Positions 17,701 to 25,583 of a DNA stretch of 64,000 nt are shown piece by piece. Below the pieces are notes generated by a model. The model saw only the letters and a program-made list of their open reading frames with translations, was not told where the DNA came from and did not search any database. Position numbers and translations under genes: made by a program. Source of the stretch: Pantoea sp. A4 (GTDB lineage: Bacteria; Pseudomonadota; Gammaproteobacteria; Enterobacterales; Enterobacteriaceae); NCBI RefSeq assembly GCF_000295955.2, contig NZ_ALXE01000029.1, forward strand, positions 1 to 64,000, written 5' to 3'. How positions within the stretch are numbered: position 1 is the stretch's first letter; every line of letters begins with the position of its first letter.

Positions 17701-20318
17701 TGATTGCAGTCTGGACTCAGCCGATCGCTAGCGTCGTGGCCTCGGCCAAGGCGGCATTTACCACGGCGGTGGCGTTGGGCGATCCCACTTCGGCCTGTTT
17801 TGCCATTCGTCATCAAATCATCAACTTTATTACCCGAGGCGACCATCTGGATGGTCTGCTCACCAGCATTGAACGCGGGCTGGCCTTTGTGCGGAAAGCC
17901 GGCTTCCATGATGTGGAAAATGTGCTGTTGATCCAGCGTGCCTGGGTCATGTTTCTGCGTCAAACCCCACAGGATGAATTGAGTGCGGAGCAGGCAATCC
18001 CGTCATCATTGCTGCCCGCGCCCGTCAGCAAAAGCAGCCCTGGGCAGGCCCCGCTGATGCAGTTCTGGTTCTGGCTGTATCGGGCGATGGCATTTTGCCT
18101 CACCGGCCAGTTCAATCGGGGACTGGATTGCCTCGAGCGCGCGGCACCTTTCAGTACCACGGTACCGGCGCATATTCATCTGTTCGATTACCATTTTTAT
18201 CGTGCTTTATGTCTGATTCGCGTCGCCGCTCGTGGCCCGATCATGACCGCCGCTCAGCGCGCTGTAGTGGACGATCACTACCTGAAAATTGCGCGTTGGG
18301 CACAGGAAAATCCGGGGCTGTTTCGCGATAAGCTGGCGTTAATTGCCGCCGAAATTGCGCGTCTGGATGGCAACGCGGGTGCCGCATTGGCGCACTATGA
18401 ACAGGCGATTAAGCGCGCCAGAGAAGCCCAGTTTAGCCATATCTATGCGTTGTCCTGCGAGTTGGCTGCCGGTTTCGCGCGTGAAAATCACTGGCAGGTT
18501 GCAGCCGATGCCTACAGCCGCAGTGCGCTGTCGGGCTGGCGAGAGTGGGGAGCGCAGGCCAAAGTCACGCAAATGGAGAGCCACTCTCCGCACCTCTCCG
18601 GCAGTGCGGCTGCAACGCACTCTGATACGGTGCCGTTAATGGCGAGTGAAGCCGCACGCGATCTCGACAGTGTGGTGAAAGCGGTTCGCGCCTTAACCGA
18701 AGAGATCGATCCCGACCGCTTGCTGCATGTTTTGATGACTATGTTACTGGAACGGGCGGGCGCACAGCGTGGATTATTGCTGCGCGTTGATGAGGGGAAT
18801 GCGCCCTGGTTAGAAGCCAGTGCGATGATGACGGCAGATGGCGTGGCGGTAGAGATCACCAGCAGGCCGTTAACCAGCGGCGATCTGCCACTCTCGGTGG
18901 TGGCTGCGGTCATCCGTACCGGGCTGGAAATTCGTACGGCGAGCCCGGAAGTGTTCAGTCCATTTAGTCATGACCCCTATCTGGTGTCATCGGAAGCGGC
19001 AATTTTGTGTGTGCCGATGTTCCGTCAACGTCAAATGGTGGGCATTTTGTATCTGGAAAATCGCCTGCTGCCGGATGTGTTCACGGCGGAGCACTCACGC
19101 ATCATTCGTACTCTGGCGGCGCAGGCTGCGGTTTCCATTGAGCACGCAAGGCTGTATAGCCAGCTTACTGCCGAAAACCAACAGCGGCGTCGTGTAGAAA
19201 AAGCGCTGCGTGCCAGCCAGACCTCATTGATGCTGGGAGAGCAGATCAGCCATACCGGCAGCTGGCGCTGGGAACTCCAGCAGGATCTGATGGCGGTTTC
19301 CGCGGAATATGCGCGCATCCTCGGACTGGAAGAGGGGCAACAGGCACTCTCAATGGCAGACTTTTTGCTGCGTGTGCACAGTGAAGATCATGCACGTATC
19401 AGCACACTGGTCTATGACAGCGTGCGACTTGGCGTCACCATGCGCGCGGAGTTTCGTATCCTGCGGCCGGACGGAGAGTGCCGTTATTTGCTGGGCATTG
19501 GCGATCCGCTGCGGGTAGATGACCAGGTCATCGAGTATTACGGCATCATTTCGGACATCACCCAGCAGCGCATGGCCGAGAATGCCACGCGTACCGCGCA
19601 AATTGAGCTGGCTCGCGTTTCACGCGCCACCACCGTGGGGCAACTCACCGCCTCTATCGCCCATGAAATCAACCAGCCATTGATGTCAATTGTGACCAAT
19701 GCGGCGGCCAGCCTGCGCTGGCTCAATCGTGGGGAAGGTTACAGCGACAATGTCCGTATTGGCCTCAAAGATATCGCGGATGAAGGCCAGCGCGCGGGCA
19801 ATATTATTCGTGGGTTGCAAGCCTTAACCCGCAATCAGGCTTCTGTTTTCGCGGTGGCTGATATTCATGATATTGCCCAGCATATCCTTTTACTGTCGCG
19901 CAGTGAGCTGGAACGCAAGGGGATCATTGTTGATAACCGTTTGCAGGCGCAGGCTTCGCACATCTGGTGTGACAATATTCAGATTCAGCAGGTGCTGCTC
20001 AATCTGGTCGTTAATGCCATCGACGCACTCAACAGCAATGAGGACAGGCCACGTATTCTTAGCCTGATAACCACCAACCCGGACGCACAAACACTGTGCT
20101 TTACCGTAGCAGACAACGGCGTGGGGATTGAGGCGGAGGTGATGAAACGGTTATTTGACTCTTTCTATACCACTAAACCGCAGGGGATGGGGATGGGGTT
20201 AACCATCTGTAATGGCATTATTGAGCGCCATAACGGCAAATTGCAGGTGGGCCAGCAAGCACCGCATGGCAGCCAGTTCTGGTTCACCCTGCCGCTACGA
20301 CAGGATGAGGCAGATTAA
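14754..20318 (+). CDS. Pseudokinase/AAA-ATPase/GAF/PAS hybrid sensor histidine kinase
   Basis: A protein of 1854 residues. Residues 1-285 form an eukaryotic-type kinase domain with HGDIKPGN near 147, but the DFG triad reads GFG (LAGFGLAS) and no glycine loop is obvious, so it is probably a pseudokinase. Residues 310-600 form a STAND/AAA ATPase (Walker A EGAEGVGKS near 345, Walker B IIVDDFHHAD near 475). An all-helical repeat region follows to about 1300, then GAF (1310-1480), PAS (1490-1610) and histidine kinase (His1637 in IAHEINQP; NAIDAL, DNGVGIE and GMGMGLTI ATP boxes). No membrane helix: a cytosolic sensor. It is coupled to the receiver upstream and meets a FixJ-type gene tail to tail. 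Confidence 0.92.
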   Translation: MKTLDFSIYSHDAHRQQVTLLSEDMHYTLIAQEGGIAWSSATDPVSGHRLILATAASEANVEQITPLLRHEYALRDSISGRWALLPLAYTFYHGQFALLYPWFHYQTLQAYIGIPARTAHEFIDLALRLCLPLQQLHRHGMIHGDIKPGNFFHQEEGGWRLAGFGLASETSQLVPQMRWPGAGGTLAYMSPEHTGRTRRVLSYASDLYSFGIVLYELLTGSLPFAPSEGSAAEWMHCHIASEPRPPHELLPDIPVMLSAVVLRLLTKLPEHRYQSVEGLMADLERCQNMLQLQGEIAPFIPAQQDYRTDDLAMPLPGGADTDLHTITGRWQQVKTSGSPALVLIEGAEGVGKSALISRAIKSLQQQNALLAVAKGDRLSPMRPYAVVTMAFRSLILHLLGQPEAEVKRWKLRITRSLGSDIDLALALLPELGALLESAPAATEHGFTEDQTRFSRMVLCLIKALTRQDQPLAIIVDDFHHADAASRQLLMLLLSHSKVVPLLLLVAVRDGMEETRRQLVQSGSGPCVITPDLLSVSAIAHWLAQRGILARDEQRQLAQLIHTRTGGNPRLVSELFRSALEEGTIQRDKIAGGWLIDFTALHQRSVSEHIASMALAQRDRLSAPAGQLLATLAVIGRKASVAFTARLSARPVEQVQAQLEEMAGLHLLTVTPEQWFFSHERIFDMALALTNLAQRQPIQLRAAVLLLEDYGRQPQSETLDQLLYALAVAANLARESAQQSQFIQAGITAVQQAKARGDYLTALRYLHTVRQLCLPDETTVQLQLDLLQAECEFLLGNLGQAWELCQQTLLAPGSLRDKAVAACLLAEIQMRQSDLWLALDTIMGWLKVFGEPLHRHPTSEECDAAWQTLQLLTGDDAETAFSRLPAIENADVEALIALLNSAAVFATFACPRLHFLLLCRILTLTLQHGLCAASCPAMAWFGVLLGHRYEAYSTGYQYALLARKLVNTHAYNRVKAQTLLALDLIAVWTQPIASVVASAKAAFTTAVALGDPTSACFAIRHQIINFITRGDHLDGLLTSIERGLAFVRKAGFHDVENVLLIQRAWVMFLRQTPQDELSAEQAIPSSLLPAPVSKSSPGQAPLMQFWFWLYRAMAFCLTGQFNRGLDCLERAAPFSTTVPAHIHLFDYHFYRALCLIRVAARGPIMTAAQRAVVDDHYLKIARWAQENPGLFRDKLALIAAEIARLDGNAGAALAHYEQAIKRAREAQFSHIYALSCELAAGFARENHWQVAADAYSRSALSGWREWGAQAKVTQMESHSPHLSGSAAATHSDTVPLMASEAARDLDSVVKAVRALTEEIDPDRLLHVLMTMLLERAGAQRGLLLRVDEGNAPWLEASAMMTADGVAVEITSRPLTSGDLPLSVVAAVIRTGLEIRTASPEVFSPFSHDPYLVSSEAAILCVPMFRQRQMVGILYLENRLLPDVFTAEHSRIIRTLAAQAAVSIEHARLYSQLTAENQQRRRVEKALRASQTSLMLGEQISHTGSWRWELQQDLMAVSAEYARILGLEEGQQALSMADFLLRVHSEDHARISTLVYDSVRLGVTMRAEFRILRPDGECRYLLGIGDPLRVDDQVIEYYGIISDITQQRMAENATRTAQIELARVSRATTVGQLTASIAHEINQPLMSIVTNAAASLRWLNRGEGYSDNVRIGLKDIADEGQRAGNIIRGLQALTRNQASVFAVADIHDIAQHILLLSRSELERKGIIVDNRLQAQASHIWCDNIQIQQVLLNLVVNAIDALNSNEDRPRILSLITTNPDAQTLCFTVADNGVGIEAEVMKRLFDSFYTTKPQGMGMGLTICNGIIERHNGKLQVGQQAPHGSQFWFTLPLRQDEAD

Positions 20319-20935
20319 TGTACCTGAGTTTTGAACAGGTTAAGTCGCTCAGCGATACGGACCAGATCGGCGGGGGATCGCGCCTGCATCTTTTCCATCA
20401 CGCGCCTTTTGTGCACTTTCGCCGTGATTTCACTGACGCCCATCGCGGTAGCAATCTGTTTATTGAGCAGTCCACTGACCGCCAACTCCATCAGTTCCCG
20501 CTCGCGCGGCGTTAAGGAGTGCAAGCGCTGTGTGAGTTGGTGCGTTTCCTGATTTTCGCTCAGTGCGGAAGCCGACAAACGGATCGCTTCTGCCACGCTC
20601 TGGAGCAGTTTCTCTGGATCGGCGGGTTTAGTCAGGAACTCCCATGCGCCAGCCTTCATGGCTTTAACCGTCACGGGAATGGTGCCAAAGCCGGTCAGAA
20701 AAATGGTGGGAATGGTGTGGCCCCGTTCCCGTAAAGAGGCGGTCACCGTAAAACCATCCGCTTCCGGCATATTCATATCAAGGATTAGACAACCCGGCAC
20801 CGCCTGCAGGGGATGAGCAAGAAAATCGAGCGGAGATGCAAAAATACAGACGTTGTACGCTTCGGCTTCCAGCAGACGTTGCAAGCCATTACGGACTGCT
20901 GCGTCATCGTCAACCACATAAATAACAGGATTCAT
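20315..20935 (-). CDS. FixJ/NarL-type response regulator
   Basis: A protein of 206 residues: receiver (DDD at 9-11, Asp53 in LILDMNMPEAD, Lys103 in LTKPADP) and C-terminal LuxR-type helix-turn-helix (LTPRERELMELAVSGLLNKQIA, VSEITAKVHKRRVMEKM). ATG 20935 has AGAGG upstream; an in-frame extension to 21073 runs through an upstream regulatory site and is unlikely. Its stop overlaps the sensor kinase stop by four bases on the opposite strand. The kinase is its probable phosphodonor. A Fur box lies 78 bases upstream, suggesting iron control. Confidence 0.9.
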   Translation of the reverse strand: MNPVIYVVDDDAAVRNGLQRLLEAEAYNVCIFASPLDFLAHPLQAVPGCLILDMNMPEADGFTVTASLRERGHTIPTIFLTGFGTIPVTVKAMKAGAWEFLTKPADPEKLLQSVAEAIRLSASALSENQETHQLTQRLHSLTPRERELMELAVSGLLNKQIATAMGVSEITAKVHKRRVMEKMQARSPADLVRIAERLNLFKTQVH

Positions 20936-21414
20936 AAATCGCCTCTGCAAAGTCGAAAAAGGTGAACTGACAGGCGTAAAAGGTGGCAAAAGCGCCAAAG
21001 GGAACAATGTAACATAATGATAATCATTATCACCAAAAATACACAACCAAATCGCATTGCTCATAATAAACAATGTGTTAGTTAATGCTAAATCCGGTAA
21101 AGCGTTTACAACTGTACCTTGAAAGTATTAACAGAACACGGCGCTGAGCGCTATCTGAAATATCAGCCTTGCGGGAGAAGAGTAGGTTTTAACAACAAAA
21201 TTAACATGTTATGCGTAACAAATTCACGACCACAGGATGGTCACTCACGCAATAGTGCCATTTTCAGTTTATTCAGTGAATACGGTTAAATTATTTGAAT
21301 AAGTTGTGGGTATGTTCGGTGTTATTATTGAATCAGTTTATTAAGACACAAAATTATAACCTGTACACCATCGGCAACGTCACTGTTTCCCATATTTCAG
21401 GCCAGAGGTACAAC
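20936..21414. other. Intergenic regulatory region between FixJ-type and SoxS-like genes
   Basis: A 479-base AT-rich stretch without a credible gene. It holds the Fur box at 21013-21031 and the divergent leaders of both regulators. The rest shows no repeat or stable hairpin that I could recognise. Confidence 0.6.
21013..21031. promoter_or_regulatory. Fur box
   Basis: CATAATGATAATCATTATC matches the 19-bp Fur consensus GATAATGATAATCATTATC at 18 of 19 positions. It lies 78 bases upstream of the FixJ-type start (20935) and about 384 bases from the SoxS-like start, so the regulator at 20315-20935 is the likelier target. Confidence 0.85.
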
Positions 21415-21825
21415 GTGAAAATTAATCAAGCCAATGTTATGAACCAGGTCGTTGTTGATATGTTGACCTGGATTGATGATCACCTTGATGATGAGCTGAA
21501 AGCTTGCGTCGTGACAGAAAAAAGTGGTTATACCCGTTGGCACTTTCAACGGAAGTTTCGTCAGATCACCGGCATCTCACTGGCTGAGTATATTCGCTAC
21601 AGACGCCTGCAAAATGCGGCGCATGCCCTGGCAGAAACTGACAGTAAAATCATGACCATAGCGCTGGATAACGGTTTCACCAGTCAGCAATCTTTAACGC
21701 GCCTGTTCCGCCGTTATCTGGGGTGTACGCCCACTGACGTCCGCCGTGATTACGCCGACCGGCCGGAGCACCTGGACCAGCTACTGCAACCGCTCCAGAC
21801 CGCGTTACTGCCCATGGTCGCCTGA
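21415..21825 (+). CDS. MarA/SoxS/RamA-like AraC-family activator
   Basis: A protein of 136 residues that is almost all DNA-binding domain: WIDDHLDDELKACVV, YTRWHFQRKFRQITGISLAEYIR and IALDNGFTSQQSLTRLFRRYLGCTPTDVR match the two-helix-turn-helix fold of MarA, SoxS and RamA, with a short C-terminal extension. These proteins activate stress and efflux genes as monomers and are usually controlled by their own abundance. The start is GTG 21415 with AGAGG upstream; the in-frame extension to 21295 has no ribosome site and unrelated sequence. Its target set is unknown. Confidence 0.85.
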   Translation: MKINQANVMNQVVVDMLTWIDDHLDDELKACVVTEKSGYTRWHFQRKFRQITGISLAEYIRYRRLQNAAHALAETDSKIMTIALDNGFTSQQSLTRLFRRYLGCTPTDVRRDYADRPEHLDQLLQPLQTALLPMVA

Positions 21826-21826
21826 T

Positions 21827-21864
21827 AAAACCGCCCTGACGAGTGTCACTTTCAGGGCGGTTTT
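21827..21864 (+). terminator. Rho-independent terminator
   Basis: A 13-bp stem (AAAACCGCCCTGA / TCAGGGCGGTTTT) with a 12-base loop starts just after the SoxS-like stop and ends in four T. Confidence 0.88.
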
Positions 21865-22016
21865 AATATGTGATTAAAATAACCGCGTTTGGGTGGGCAT
21901 ACTCTGATCGTTATTTTAAATGATGTAGTCATTATCAGAACAATAATGACTTTAGCAATGGCATTGCTGGAAATGATTGTATTAAGAGAGCGATGCTGGA
22001 GAACGTTGGTCGGTTT

Positions 22017-22343
22017 TTACCCTACCAGTAGCCGGGCAATTTTTCTTACCGCTTCCAGTTCTGTCGGCATGACACTACACTTCTTCGCTGCTTCCTGAGC
22101 ACGCCAGTCCAGGCTTTTTATCTGATCCGCTAACACAACAGTTCCAGCCTGGCTGGATAGGGTAACTTCGAACGGGTAGCCTTTAATTTTTGTCGTGAGT
22201 GGACAACAAATCAGCAGGCCAATTTTGTGATTGTACTCTTTCGGACTCAGCACTAAAGCAGGACGATGGCCTGCTTGCTCATGACCTGCCTGGGGATCAA
22301 AATGCATCCAGACGATATCTCCGGCATCCGGAATATAACCCAT
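22017..22343 (-). CDS. MazF/ChpB-type endoribonuclease toxin
   Basis: A protein of 108 residues of the PemK/MazF fold: GDIVWMHFDPQAGHEQAGHRPALVLS carries the conserved acid, the G-x-E-Q-x-x-x-RPALV signature and the catalytic Arg, followed by CCPLTTKIKGYPFEV with the conserved Thr, and VLADQIKSLDW. MazF toxins cut single-stranded mRNA at short motifs. ATG 22343 overlaps the antitoxin stop by one base (TGATG), so translation is coupled and follows the antitoxin. A GTG one codon upstream is an alternative start. Confidence 0.93.
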   Translation of the reverse strand: MGYIPDAGDIVWMHFDPQAGHEQAGHRPALVLSPKEYNHKIGLLICCPLTTKIKGYPFEVTLSSQAGTVVLADQIKSLDWRAQEAAKKCSVMPTELEAVRKIARLLVG

Positions 22344-22594
22344 CACCAGGATTCCTTATCAGTTTCACGGGTAAAAACTTCCGAATGGATATTTTCAGGC
22401 GTCACTTTAGCCAGTAACGCCGCGAGAGTGGGGGCCTGCTCAACCGGTTCAATCATAAGGTGTGGCTTGTTTTCACTGTCGAATACCACTGTAATTTCAA
22501 CCTCAGCATCCACATCAAGTGACATCGCGTGCATTAACTGGCTTGGGATTCGTACTGCTGGGCTATTGCCCCAACGTTTAATGGTCTGTCGCAT
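22343..22594 (-). CDS. MazE/ChpS-type antitoxin
   Basis: A protein of 83 residues with an N-terminal swapped-hairpin DNA-binding domain (IKRWGNSPAVRIPSQLM, the MazE signature) and an acidic C-terminal tail (TDKESW end) that would wrap the toxin. It is the first gene of the pair. Two palindromes in its promoter (22608-22668) are the expected autoregulatory operators. Confidence 0.93.
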   Translation of the reverse strand: MRQTIKRWGNSPAVRIPSQLMHAMSLDVDAEVEITVVFDSENKPHLMIEPVEQAPTLAALLAKVTPENIHSEVFTRETDKESW

Positions 22595-22607
22595 TCTTGC
22601 ACCCTAC

Positions 22608-22668
22608 GTATCTACAAAGTTGATACAAGTATACGCAGCAACCTTTATCGTATCAACGATGTTGATAC
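22608..22668. promoter_or_regulatory. Twin operators of the mazEF-type promoter
   Basis: GTATCAACGATGTTGATAC (22650-22668) is a perfect 8-bp inverted repeat with a 3-base spacer. GTATCTACAAAGTTGATAC (22608-22626) is a second copy with one arm mismatch. Their centres are 42 bp apart, four helical turns, placing both on one face for antitoxin-toxin complex binding. The promoter core lies between them. Confidence 0.85.
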
Positions 22669-22709
22669 GAATCTGGAATCCGGCTTCCAGAATGGCGGTT
22701 ATAGGCATC

Positions 22710-23876
22710 TCAACGCAGACAAACCGCATCTACCAACGCCGGTGACAGCAAGTAATCCGTCACCAGCGCAACGCCGCCGTACAACCCCGCATTTTCTCCT
22801 AATGGCCCCTGCTCAATGTGCAAAGCACGGGTAGAGAGTGCGCCAGAACGCAGATAGACCGTTTCACGCAGTGAGGCGAGCAGCGGTTCATTGAGCAACT
22901 CTCCACCCACAATCACGCGTGCAGGGTTGAGCAAATTGATCGCCATGGCCAGCGCTTCCCCTTGATGCACGCCAGCGGCCTGCAAGCGTTGGCGTAAGGC
23001 GGGCTGATCGGCGTGTAGCATCAGCATCCGCACTGACTCAACCTGCCACTCGTCGCATAATGCCCAGCCGGACGAGTAGGCCTCCAGGCAGCCTTGTTTA
23101 CCACACCGACAGGTGCGCAAAGGTTGCTGGCTGCGCCAGTCTGGCAGGAACCAATGGCCGAGATCCCCCGCGGCACCCAATGCCCCACGCTGAATTTTGC
23201 CTGACATCACAATCCCACTGCCGATACCGGTACCGAGTTTGAGATACAGCAAGTCCTGCTCCGCCGGGTAGCTGAAGCGGTGTTCACCCAGCGCCATCAG
23301 GTTTACGTCGTTATCCATCAACACCGGTACGGGAAAATCCGCAGCGAAAAAGCCCGGCACCGAGAAATTGTCCCAACCCTGCATGATCGGCGGCTGAACA
23401 ATGGCCTTATGAACAAAGTCGATAGGGCCGGGCAGACCGATACCGATACCGCGTAGGGCACTTTTCCCCTGTGGGGTGCGTTGCAACAGCTGCAAGAACA
23501 GCGTACGGATACGGGACAGGATGACATCCGGGCCAGCAGTAATGGCGCAGGTTTCACTGTGGACTTCCAGCATTCGACCACAAAAATCCGTGACGGCAAC
23601 CCGAAACCCACTGGCTCCAACGGCAGCCAACAGCAGCAGGCCATAGTCGGGGTTGACCTGAAGCGCCTCAACGGGTCTCCCTCCGGTAGAAATGGTGGTG
23701 CTGATGACTTGCAGATAGCCGGCCTGAATCAGCCTGTCCAGGCGTTGGCCAATGGTGGATCGCGAAAGTCCGGTCACTGCCATCAGCGCGGCGCGCGTTG
23801 TGGCCTGACCCGAGCGCACCAGAGACAGAATGGCACCCGCGCCGGTTGAAGAGATGCTTAATGAATCAGATTGCAT
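22710..23876 (-). CDS. ROK-family transcriptional regulator
   Basis: A protein of 388 residues with an N-terminal winged helix (TTRAALMAVTGLSRSTIGQRLDRLIQAGYL) and a sugar-kinase-like ROK domain: LLLAAVGASGFRVAVTD, GIGIGLPGPID and the zinc site CRCGKQGCLEAY. This is the NagC/Mlc/XylR-like architecture in which a sugar or sugar phosphate releases DNA. Divergent from the sugar epimerase operon at 24043, with an inverted repeat around that operon's promoter, so it is the likely repressor. Effector unknown. Confidence 0.9.
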   Translation of the reverse strand: MQSDSLSISSTGAGAILSLVRSGQATTRAALMAVTGLSRSTIGQRLDRLIQAGYLQVISTTISTGGRPVEALQVNPDYGLLLLAAVGASGFRVAVTDFCGRMLEVHSETCAITAGPDVILSRIRTLFLQLLQRTPQGKSALRGIGIGLPGPIDFVHKAIVQPPIMQGWDNFSVPGFFAADFPVPVLMDNDVNLMALGEHRFSYPAEQDLLYLKLGTGIGSGIVMSGKIQRGALGAAGDLGHWFLPDWRSQQPLRTCRCGKQGCLEAYSSGWALCDEWQVESVRMLMLHADQPALRQRLQAAGVHQGEALAMAINLLNPARVIVGGELLNEPLLASLRETVYLRSGALSTRALHIEQGPLGENAGLYGGVALVTDYLLSPALVDAVCLR

Positions 23877-23943
23877 AGCCCTACCACTCCAGAGGTTGAT
23901 GTGGCAAAAAATAGCGCTTCATCACATTTTTTTCCATTTCTTT

Positions 23944-23989
23944 TGCGTAAATTTTTGACAAAAGCATACTTATTGGTAGTTTTTACGCA
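23944..23989 (+). promoter_or_regulatory. Candidate ROK-controlled promoter of the sugar operon
   Basis: Inverted repeats TGCGTAAA (23944-23951) and TTTACGCA (23982-23989) flank a TTGACA at 23955-23960 in the divergent region between the ROK gene and the epimerase operon. The -10 is not clear. Placement suits a repressor that bridges or covers the promoter. Confidence 0.45.
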
Positions 23990-24042
23990 TAAGTCAGTTG
24001 TGTCGTCACCGCCGCCTGCGGTGTTAACAAATGGAGAAGATG

Positions 24043-24912
24043 ATGAATCCTGTTGGTGTACATGCCCTGGTATGGGCTGGCGATCTCACGCCAAAATCAG
24101 TAGCGCGAATTGTAACGGAGAGCAAACGTGCGGGTTATGATTTTATTGAGCTTTCGCTCCATGACCTGACTGATTTCGATCAGGATGGCCTGCGCGAGTT
24201 ACTGGTGGCGGAGAAAATGGGCGTGAGCTGTTCACGGGGTCTGGCCTTTGATGCGGATGTTTCTTCCGAAGATCCGGTCGTGGTTGCGCGCGGCGTGCAA
24301 CTGCTGGAAGAGAGCCTGCAAGTGGCTTCACGTATTGGTGCGAAGTACCTGTGTGGTGGCCTCTACAGCGCCTTCGGCAAATATCAGCAGCCGGTCAGCG
24401 CACAGGGGCGACGTAACGTGGTGGACTCCCTGAAGCGGGTGGCCGATCGCGCGGCGCAGTACGACATCACGCTGGGGCTGGAGATCGTCAACCGCTATGA
24501 AAGTAACGTGGTCAACACCACGGAACAGGCACTGGAAATTCTTGAACAGGTCGGCTCGCCACAGCTGAAAGTGCACCTGGATATCTACCATATGAACATC
24601 GAAGAGGCGGACTTCTACAGCCCGGTGTTGGCGTGTGGCGATAAACTCGGTTATGTGCACATTGGTGAAAACCATCGTGGCTACCTGGGTTCAGGCCATC
24701 TCGACTTCCCGAGCTTCTTCCATGCACTGGCGCACATTAACTACCAGGGGCCGATTGCCTTTGAGAGCTTCTCATCTGCGGTGGTGTCACGCGGCCTGTC
24801 GGTCGATCTCTCAATCTGGCGCAATTTGTGGAGCGATGGCTTTGACCTGGCCAGCCATGCGCGTCGCTTCATTGACGGGCATCTGCAAGCCAGCAGGAAA
24901 CAAGGCGCATGA
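24043..24912 (+). CDS. Sugar epimerase/isomerase, D-tagatose 3-epimerase-like TIM barrel
   Basis: A protein of 289 residues of the xylose-isomerase-like barrel family. Metal-site segments LGLEIVNRYE, VHLDIYHMNIEE, YVHIGENHRGYLGSGHLDF and IAFESFSS supply the Glu, Asp, His and Glu ligands of D-tagatose/D-psicose 3-epimerases. ATG 24043 has GGAGAAG 4-6 bases upstream; earlier in-frame ATGs fall within the ribosome site. First gene of an operon with a P-loop kinase and an SSS symporter, so it likely epimerises an imported ketose at C3 before or after phosphorylation. The sugar itself is unknown. Confidence 0.85.
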   Translation: MNPVGVHALVWAGDLTPKSVARIVTESKRAGYDFIELSLHDLTDFDQDGLRELLVAEKMGVSCSRGLAFDADVSSEDPVVVARGVQLLEESLQVASRIGAKYLCGGLYSAFGKYQQPVSAQGRRNVVDSLKRVADRAAQYDITLGLEIVNRYESNVVNTTEQALEILEQVGSPQLKVHLDIYHMNIEEADFYSPVLACGDKLGYVHIGENHRGYLGSGHLDFPSFFHALAHINYQGPIAFESFSSAVVSRGLSVDLSIWRNLWSDGFDLASHARRFIDGHLQASRKQGA

Positions 24913-25550
24913 GTGTCCATTCAGAGCAGGTCACTTTTGACCAACTGCTGGCAGATTGCCAGCAGCTACTGGCGCGAGGCGGACGTCAGATCCTCGGGAT
25001 TGCCGGAGCACCGGGCAGCGGCAAGTCAACCCTCGCCCAGCGCCTGTGTGAGGCATTGTCGGGTCAGGCGGTTGTGGTCCCGATGGATGGTTTTCATCTG
25101 GCTAACCTTGAGCTGCAACGCCTAAACCGCGCCGGGCGCAAAGGCGCGCCCGATACCTTCGACAGCGCCGGTTATCAGGCCTTATTGCGTAGGCTGCGCC
25201 AGCCACTCAGTGACAGCCGGGTGTATGCGCCCGCTTTTCATCGTGAAATTGAAGAGCCGATTGCCGGTGAAATTGGTGTGGCGGGCGATATTCCGTTGGT
25301 CATTACCGAAGGCAACTATCTGCTGCTCAGCGATGAACCCTGGCAGGGCGTGCGCGCGCTGCTCGACAGTTGCTGGTTTCTCGATGTGGATGAAGAGCTG
25401 GAATTCCAGCGTCTACTCGCACGCCATATGCAGTTTGGGCGCAGCGAGCAGGCGGCAAGGGACTGGATTGCTCAAACGGATCTCCCTAACGCCCGTCGCA
25501 TCATTGCCAGTCGCACTCGTGCCGATCGTTGCCTGACGCTGAACGACTGA
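24909..25550 (+). CDS. P-loop nucleoside/sugar kinase (FrcK/YggC-like)
   Basis: A protein of 213 residues with Walker A GIAGAPGSGKSTLAQRL near residue 33, MDGFHLANLELQR (the uridine/pantothenate-kinase-type substrate loop) and YAPAFHREIEEPIAGE. The family includes YggC and FrcK, often coded beside sugar transporters. The start overlaps the epimerase stop by four bases, so translation is coupled. It probably phosphorylates the sugar handled by the epimerase. That assignment is inference from context. Confidence 0.82.
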   Translation: MSVHSEQVTFDQLLADCQQLLARGGRQILGIAGAPGSGKSTLAQRLCEALSGQAVVVPMDGFHLANLELQRLNRAGRKGAPDTFDSAGYQALLRRLRQPLSDSRVYAPAFHREIEEPIAGEIGVAGDIPLVITEGNYLLLSDEPWQGVRALLDSCWFLDVDEELEFQRLLARHMQFGRSEQAARDWIAQTDLPNARRIIASRTRADRCLTLND

Positions 25551-25583
25551 TCGCGCTTACTTCCTGCAAAAAAGGGGTTTTCT

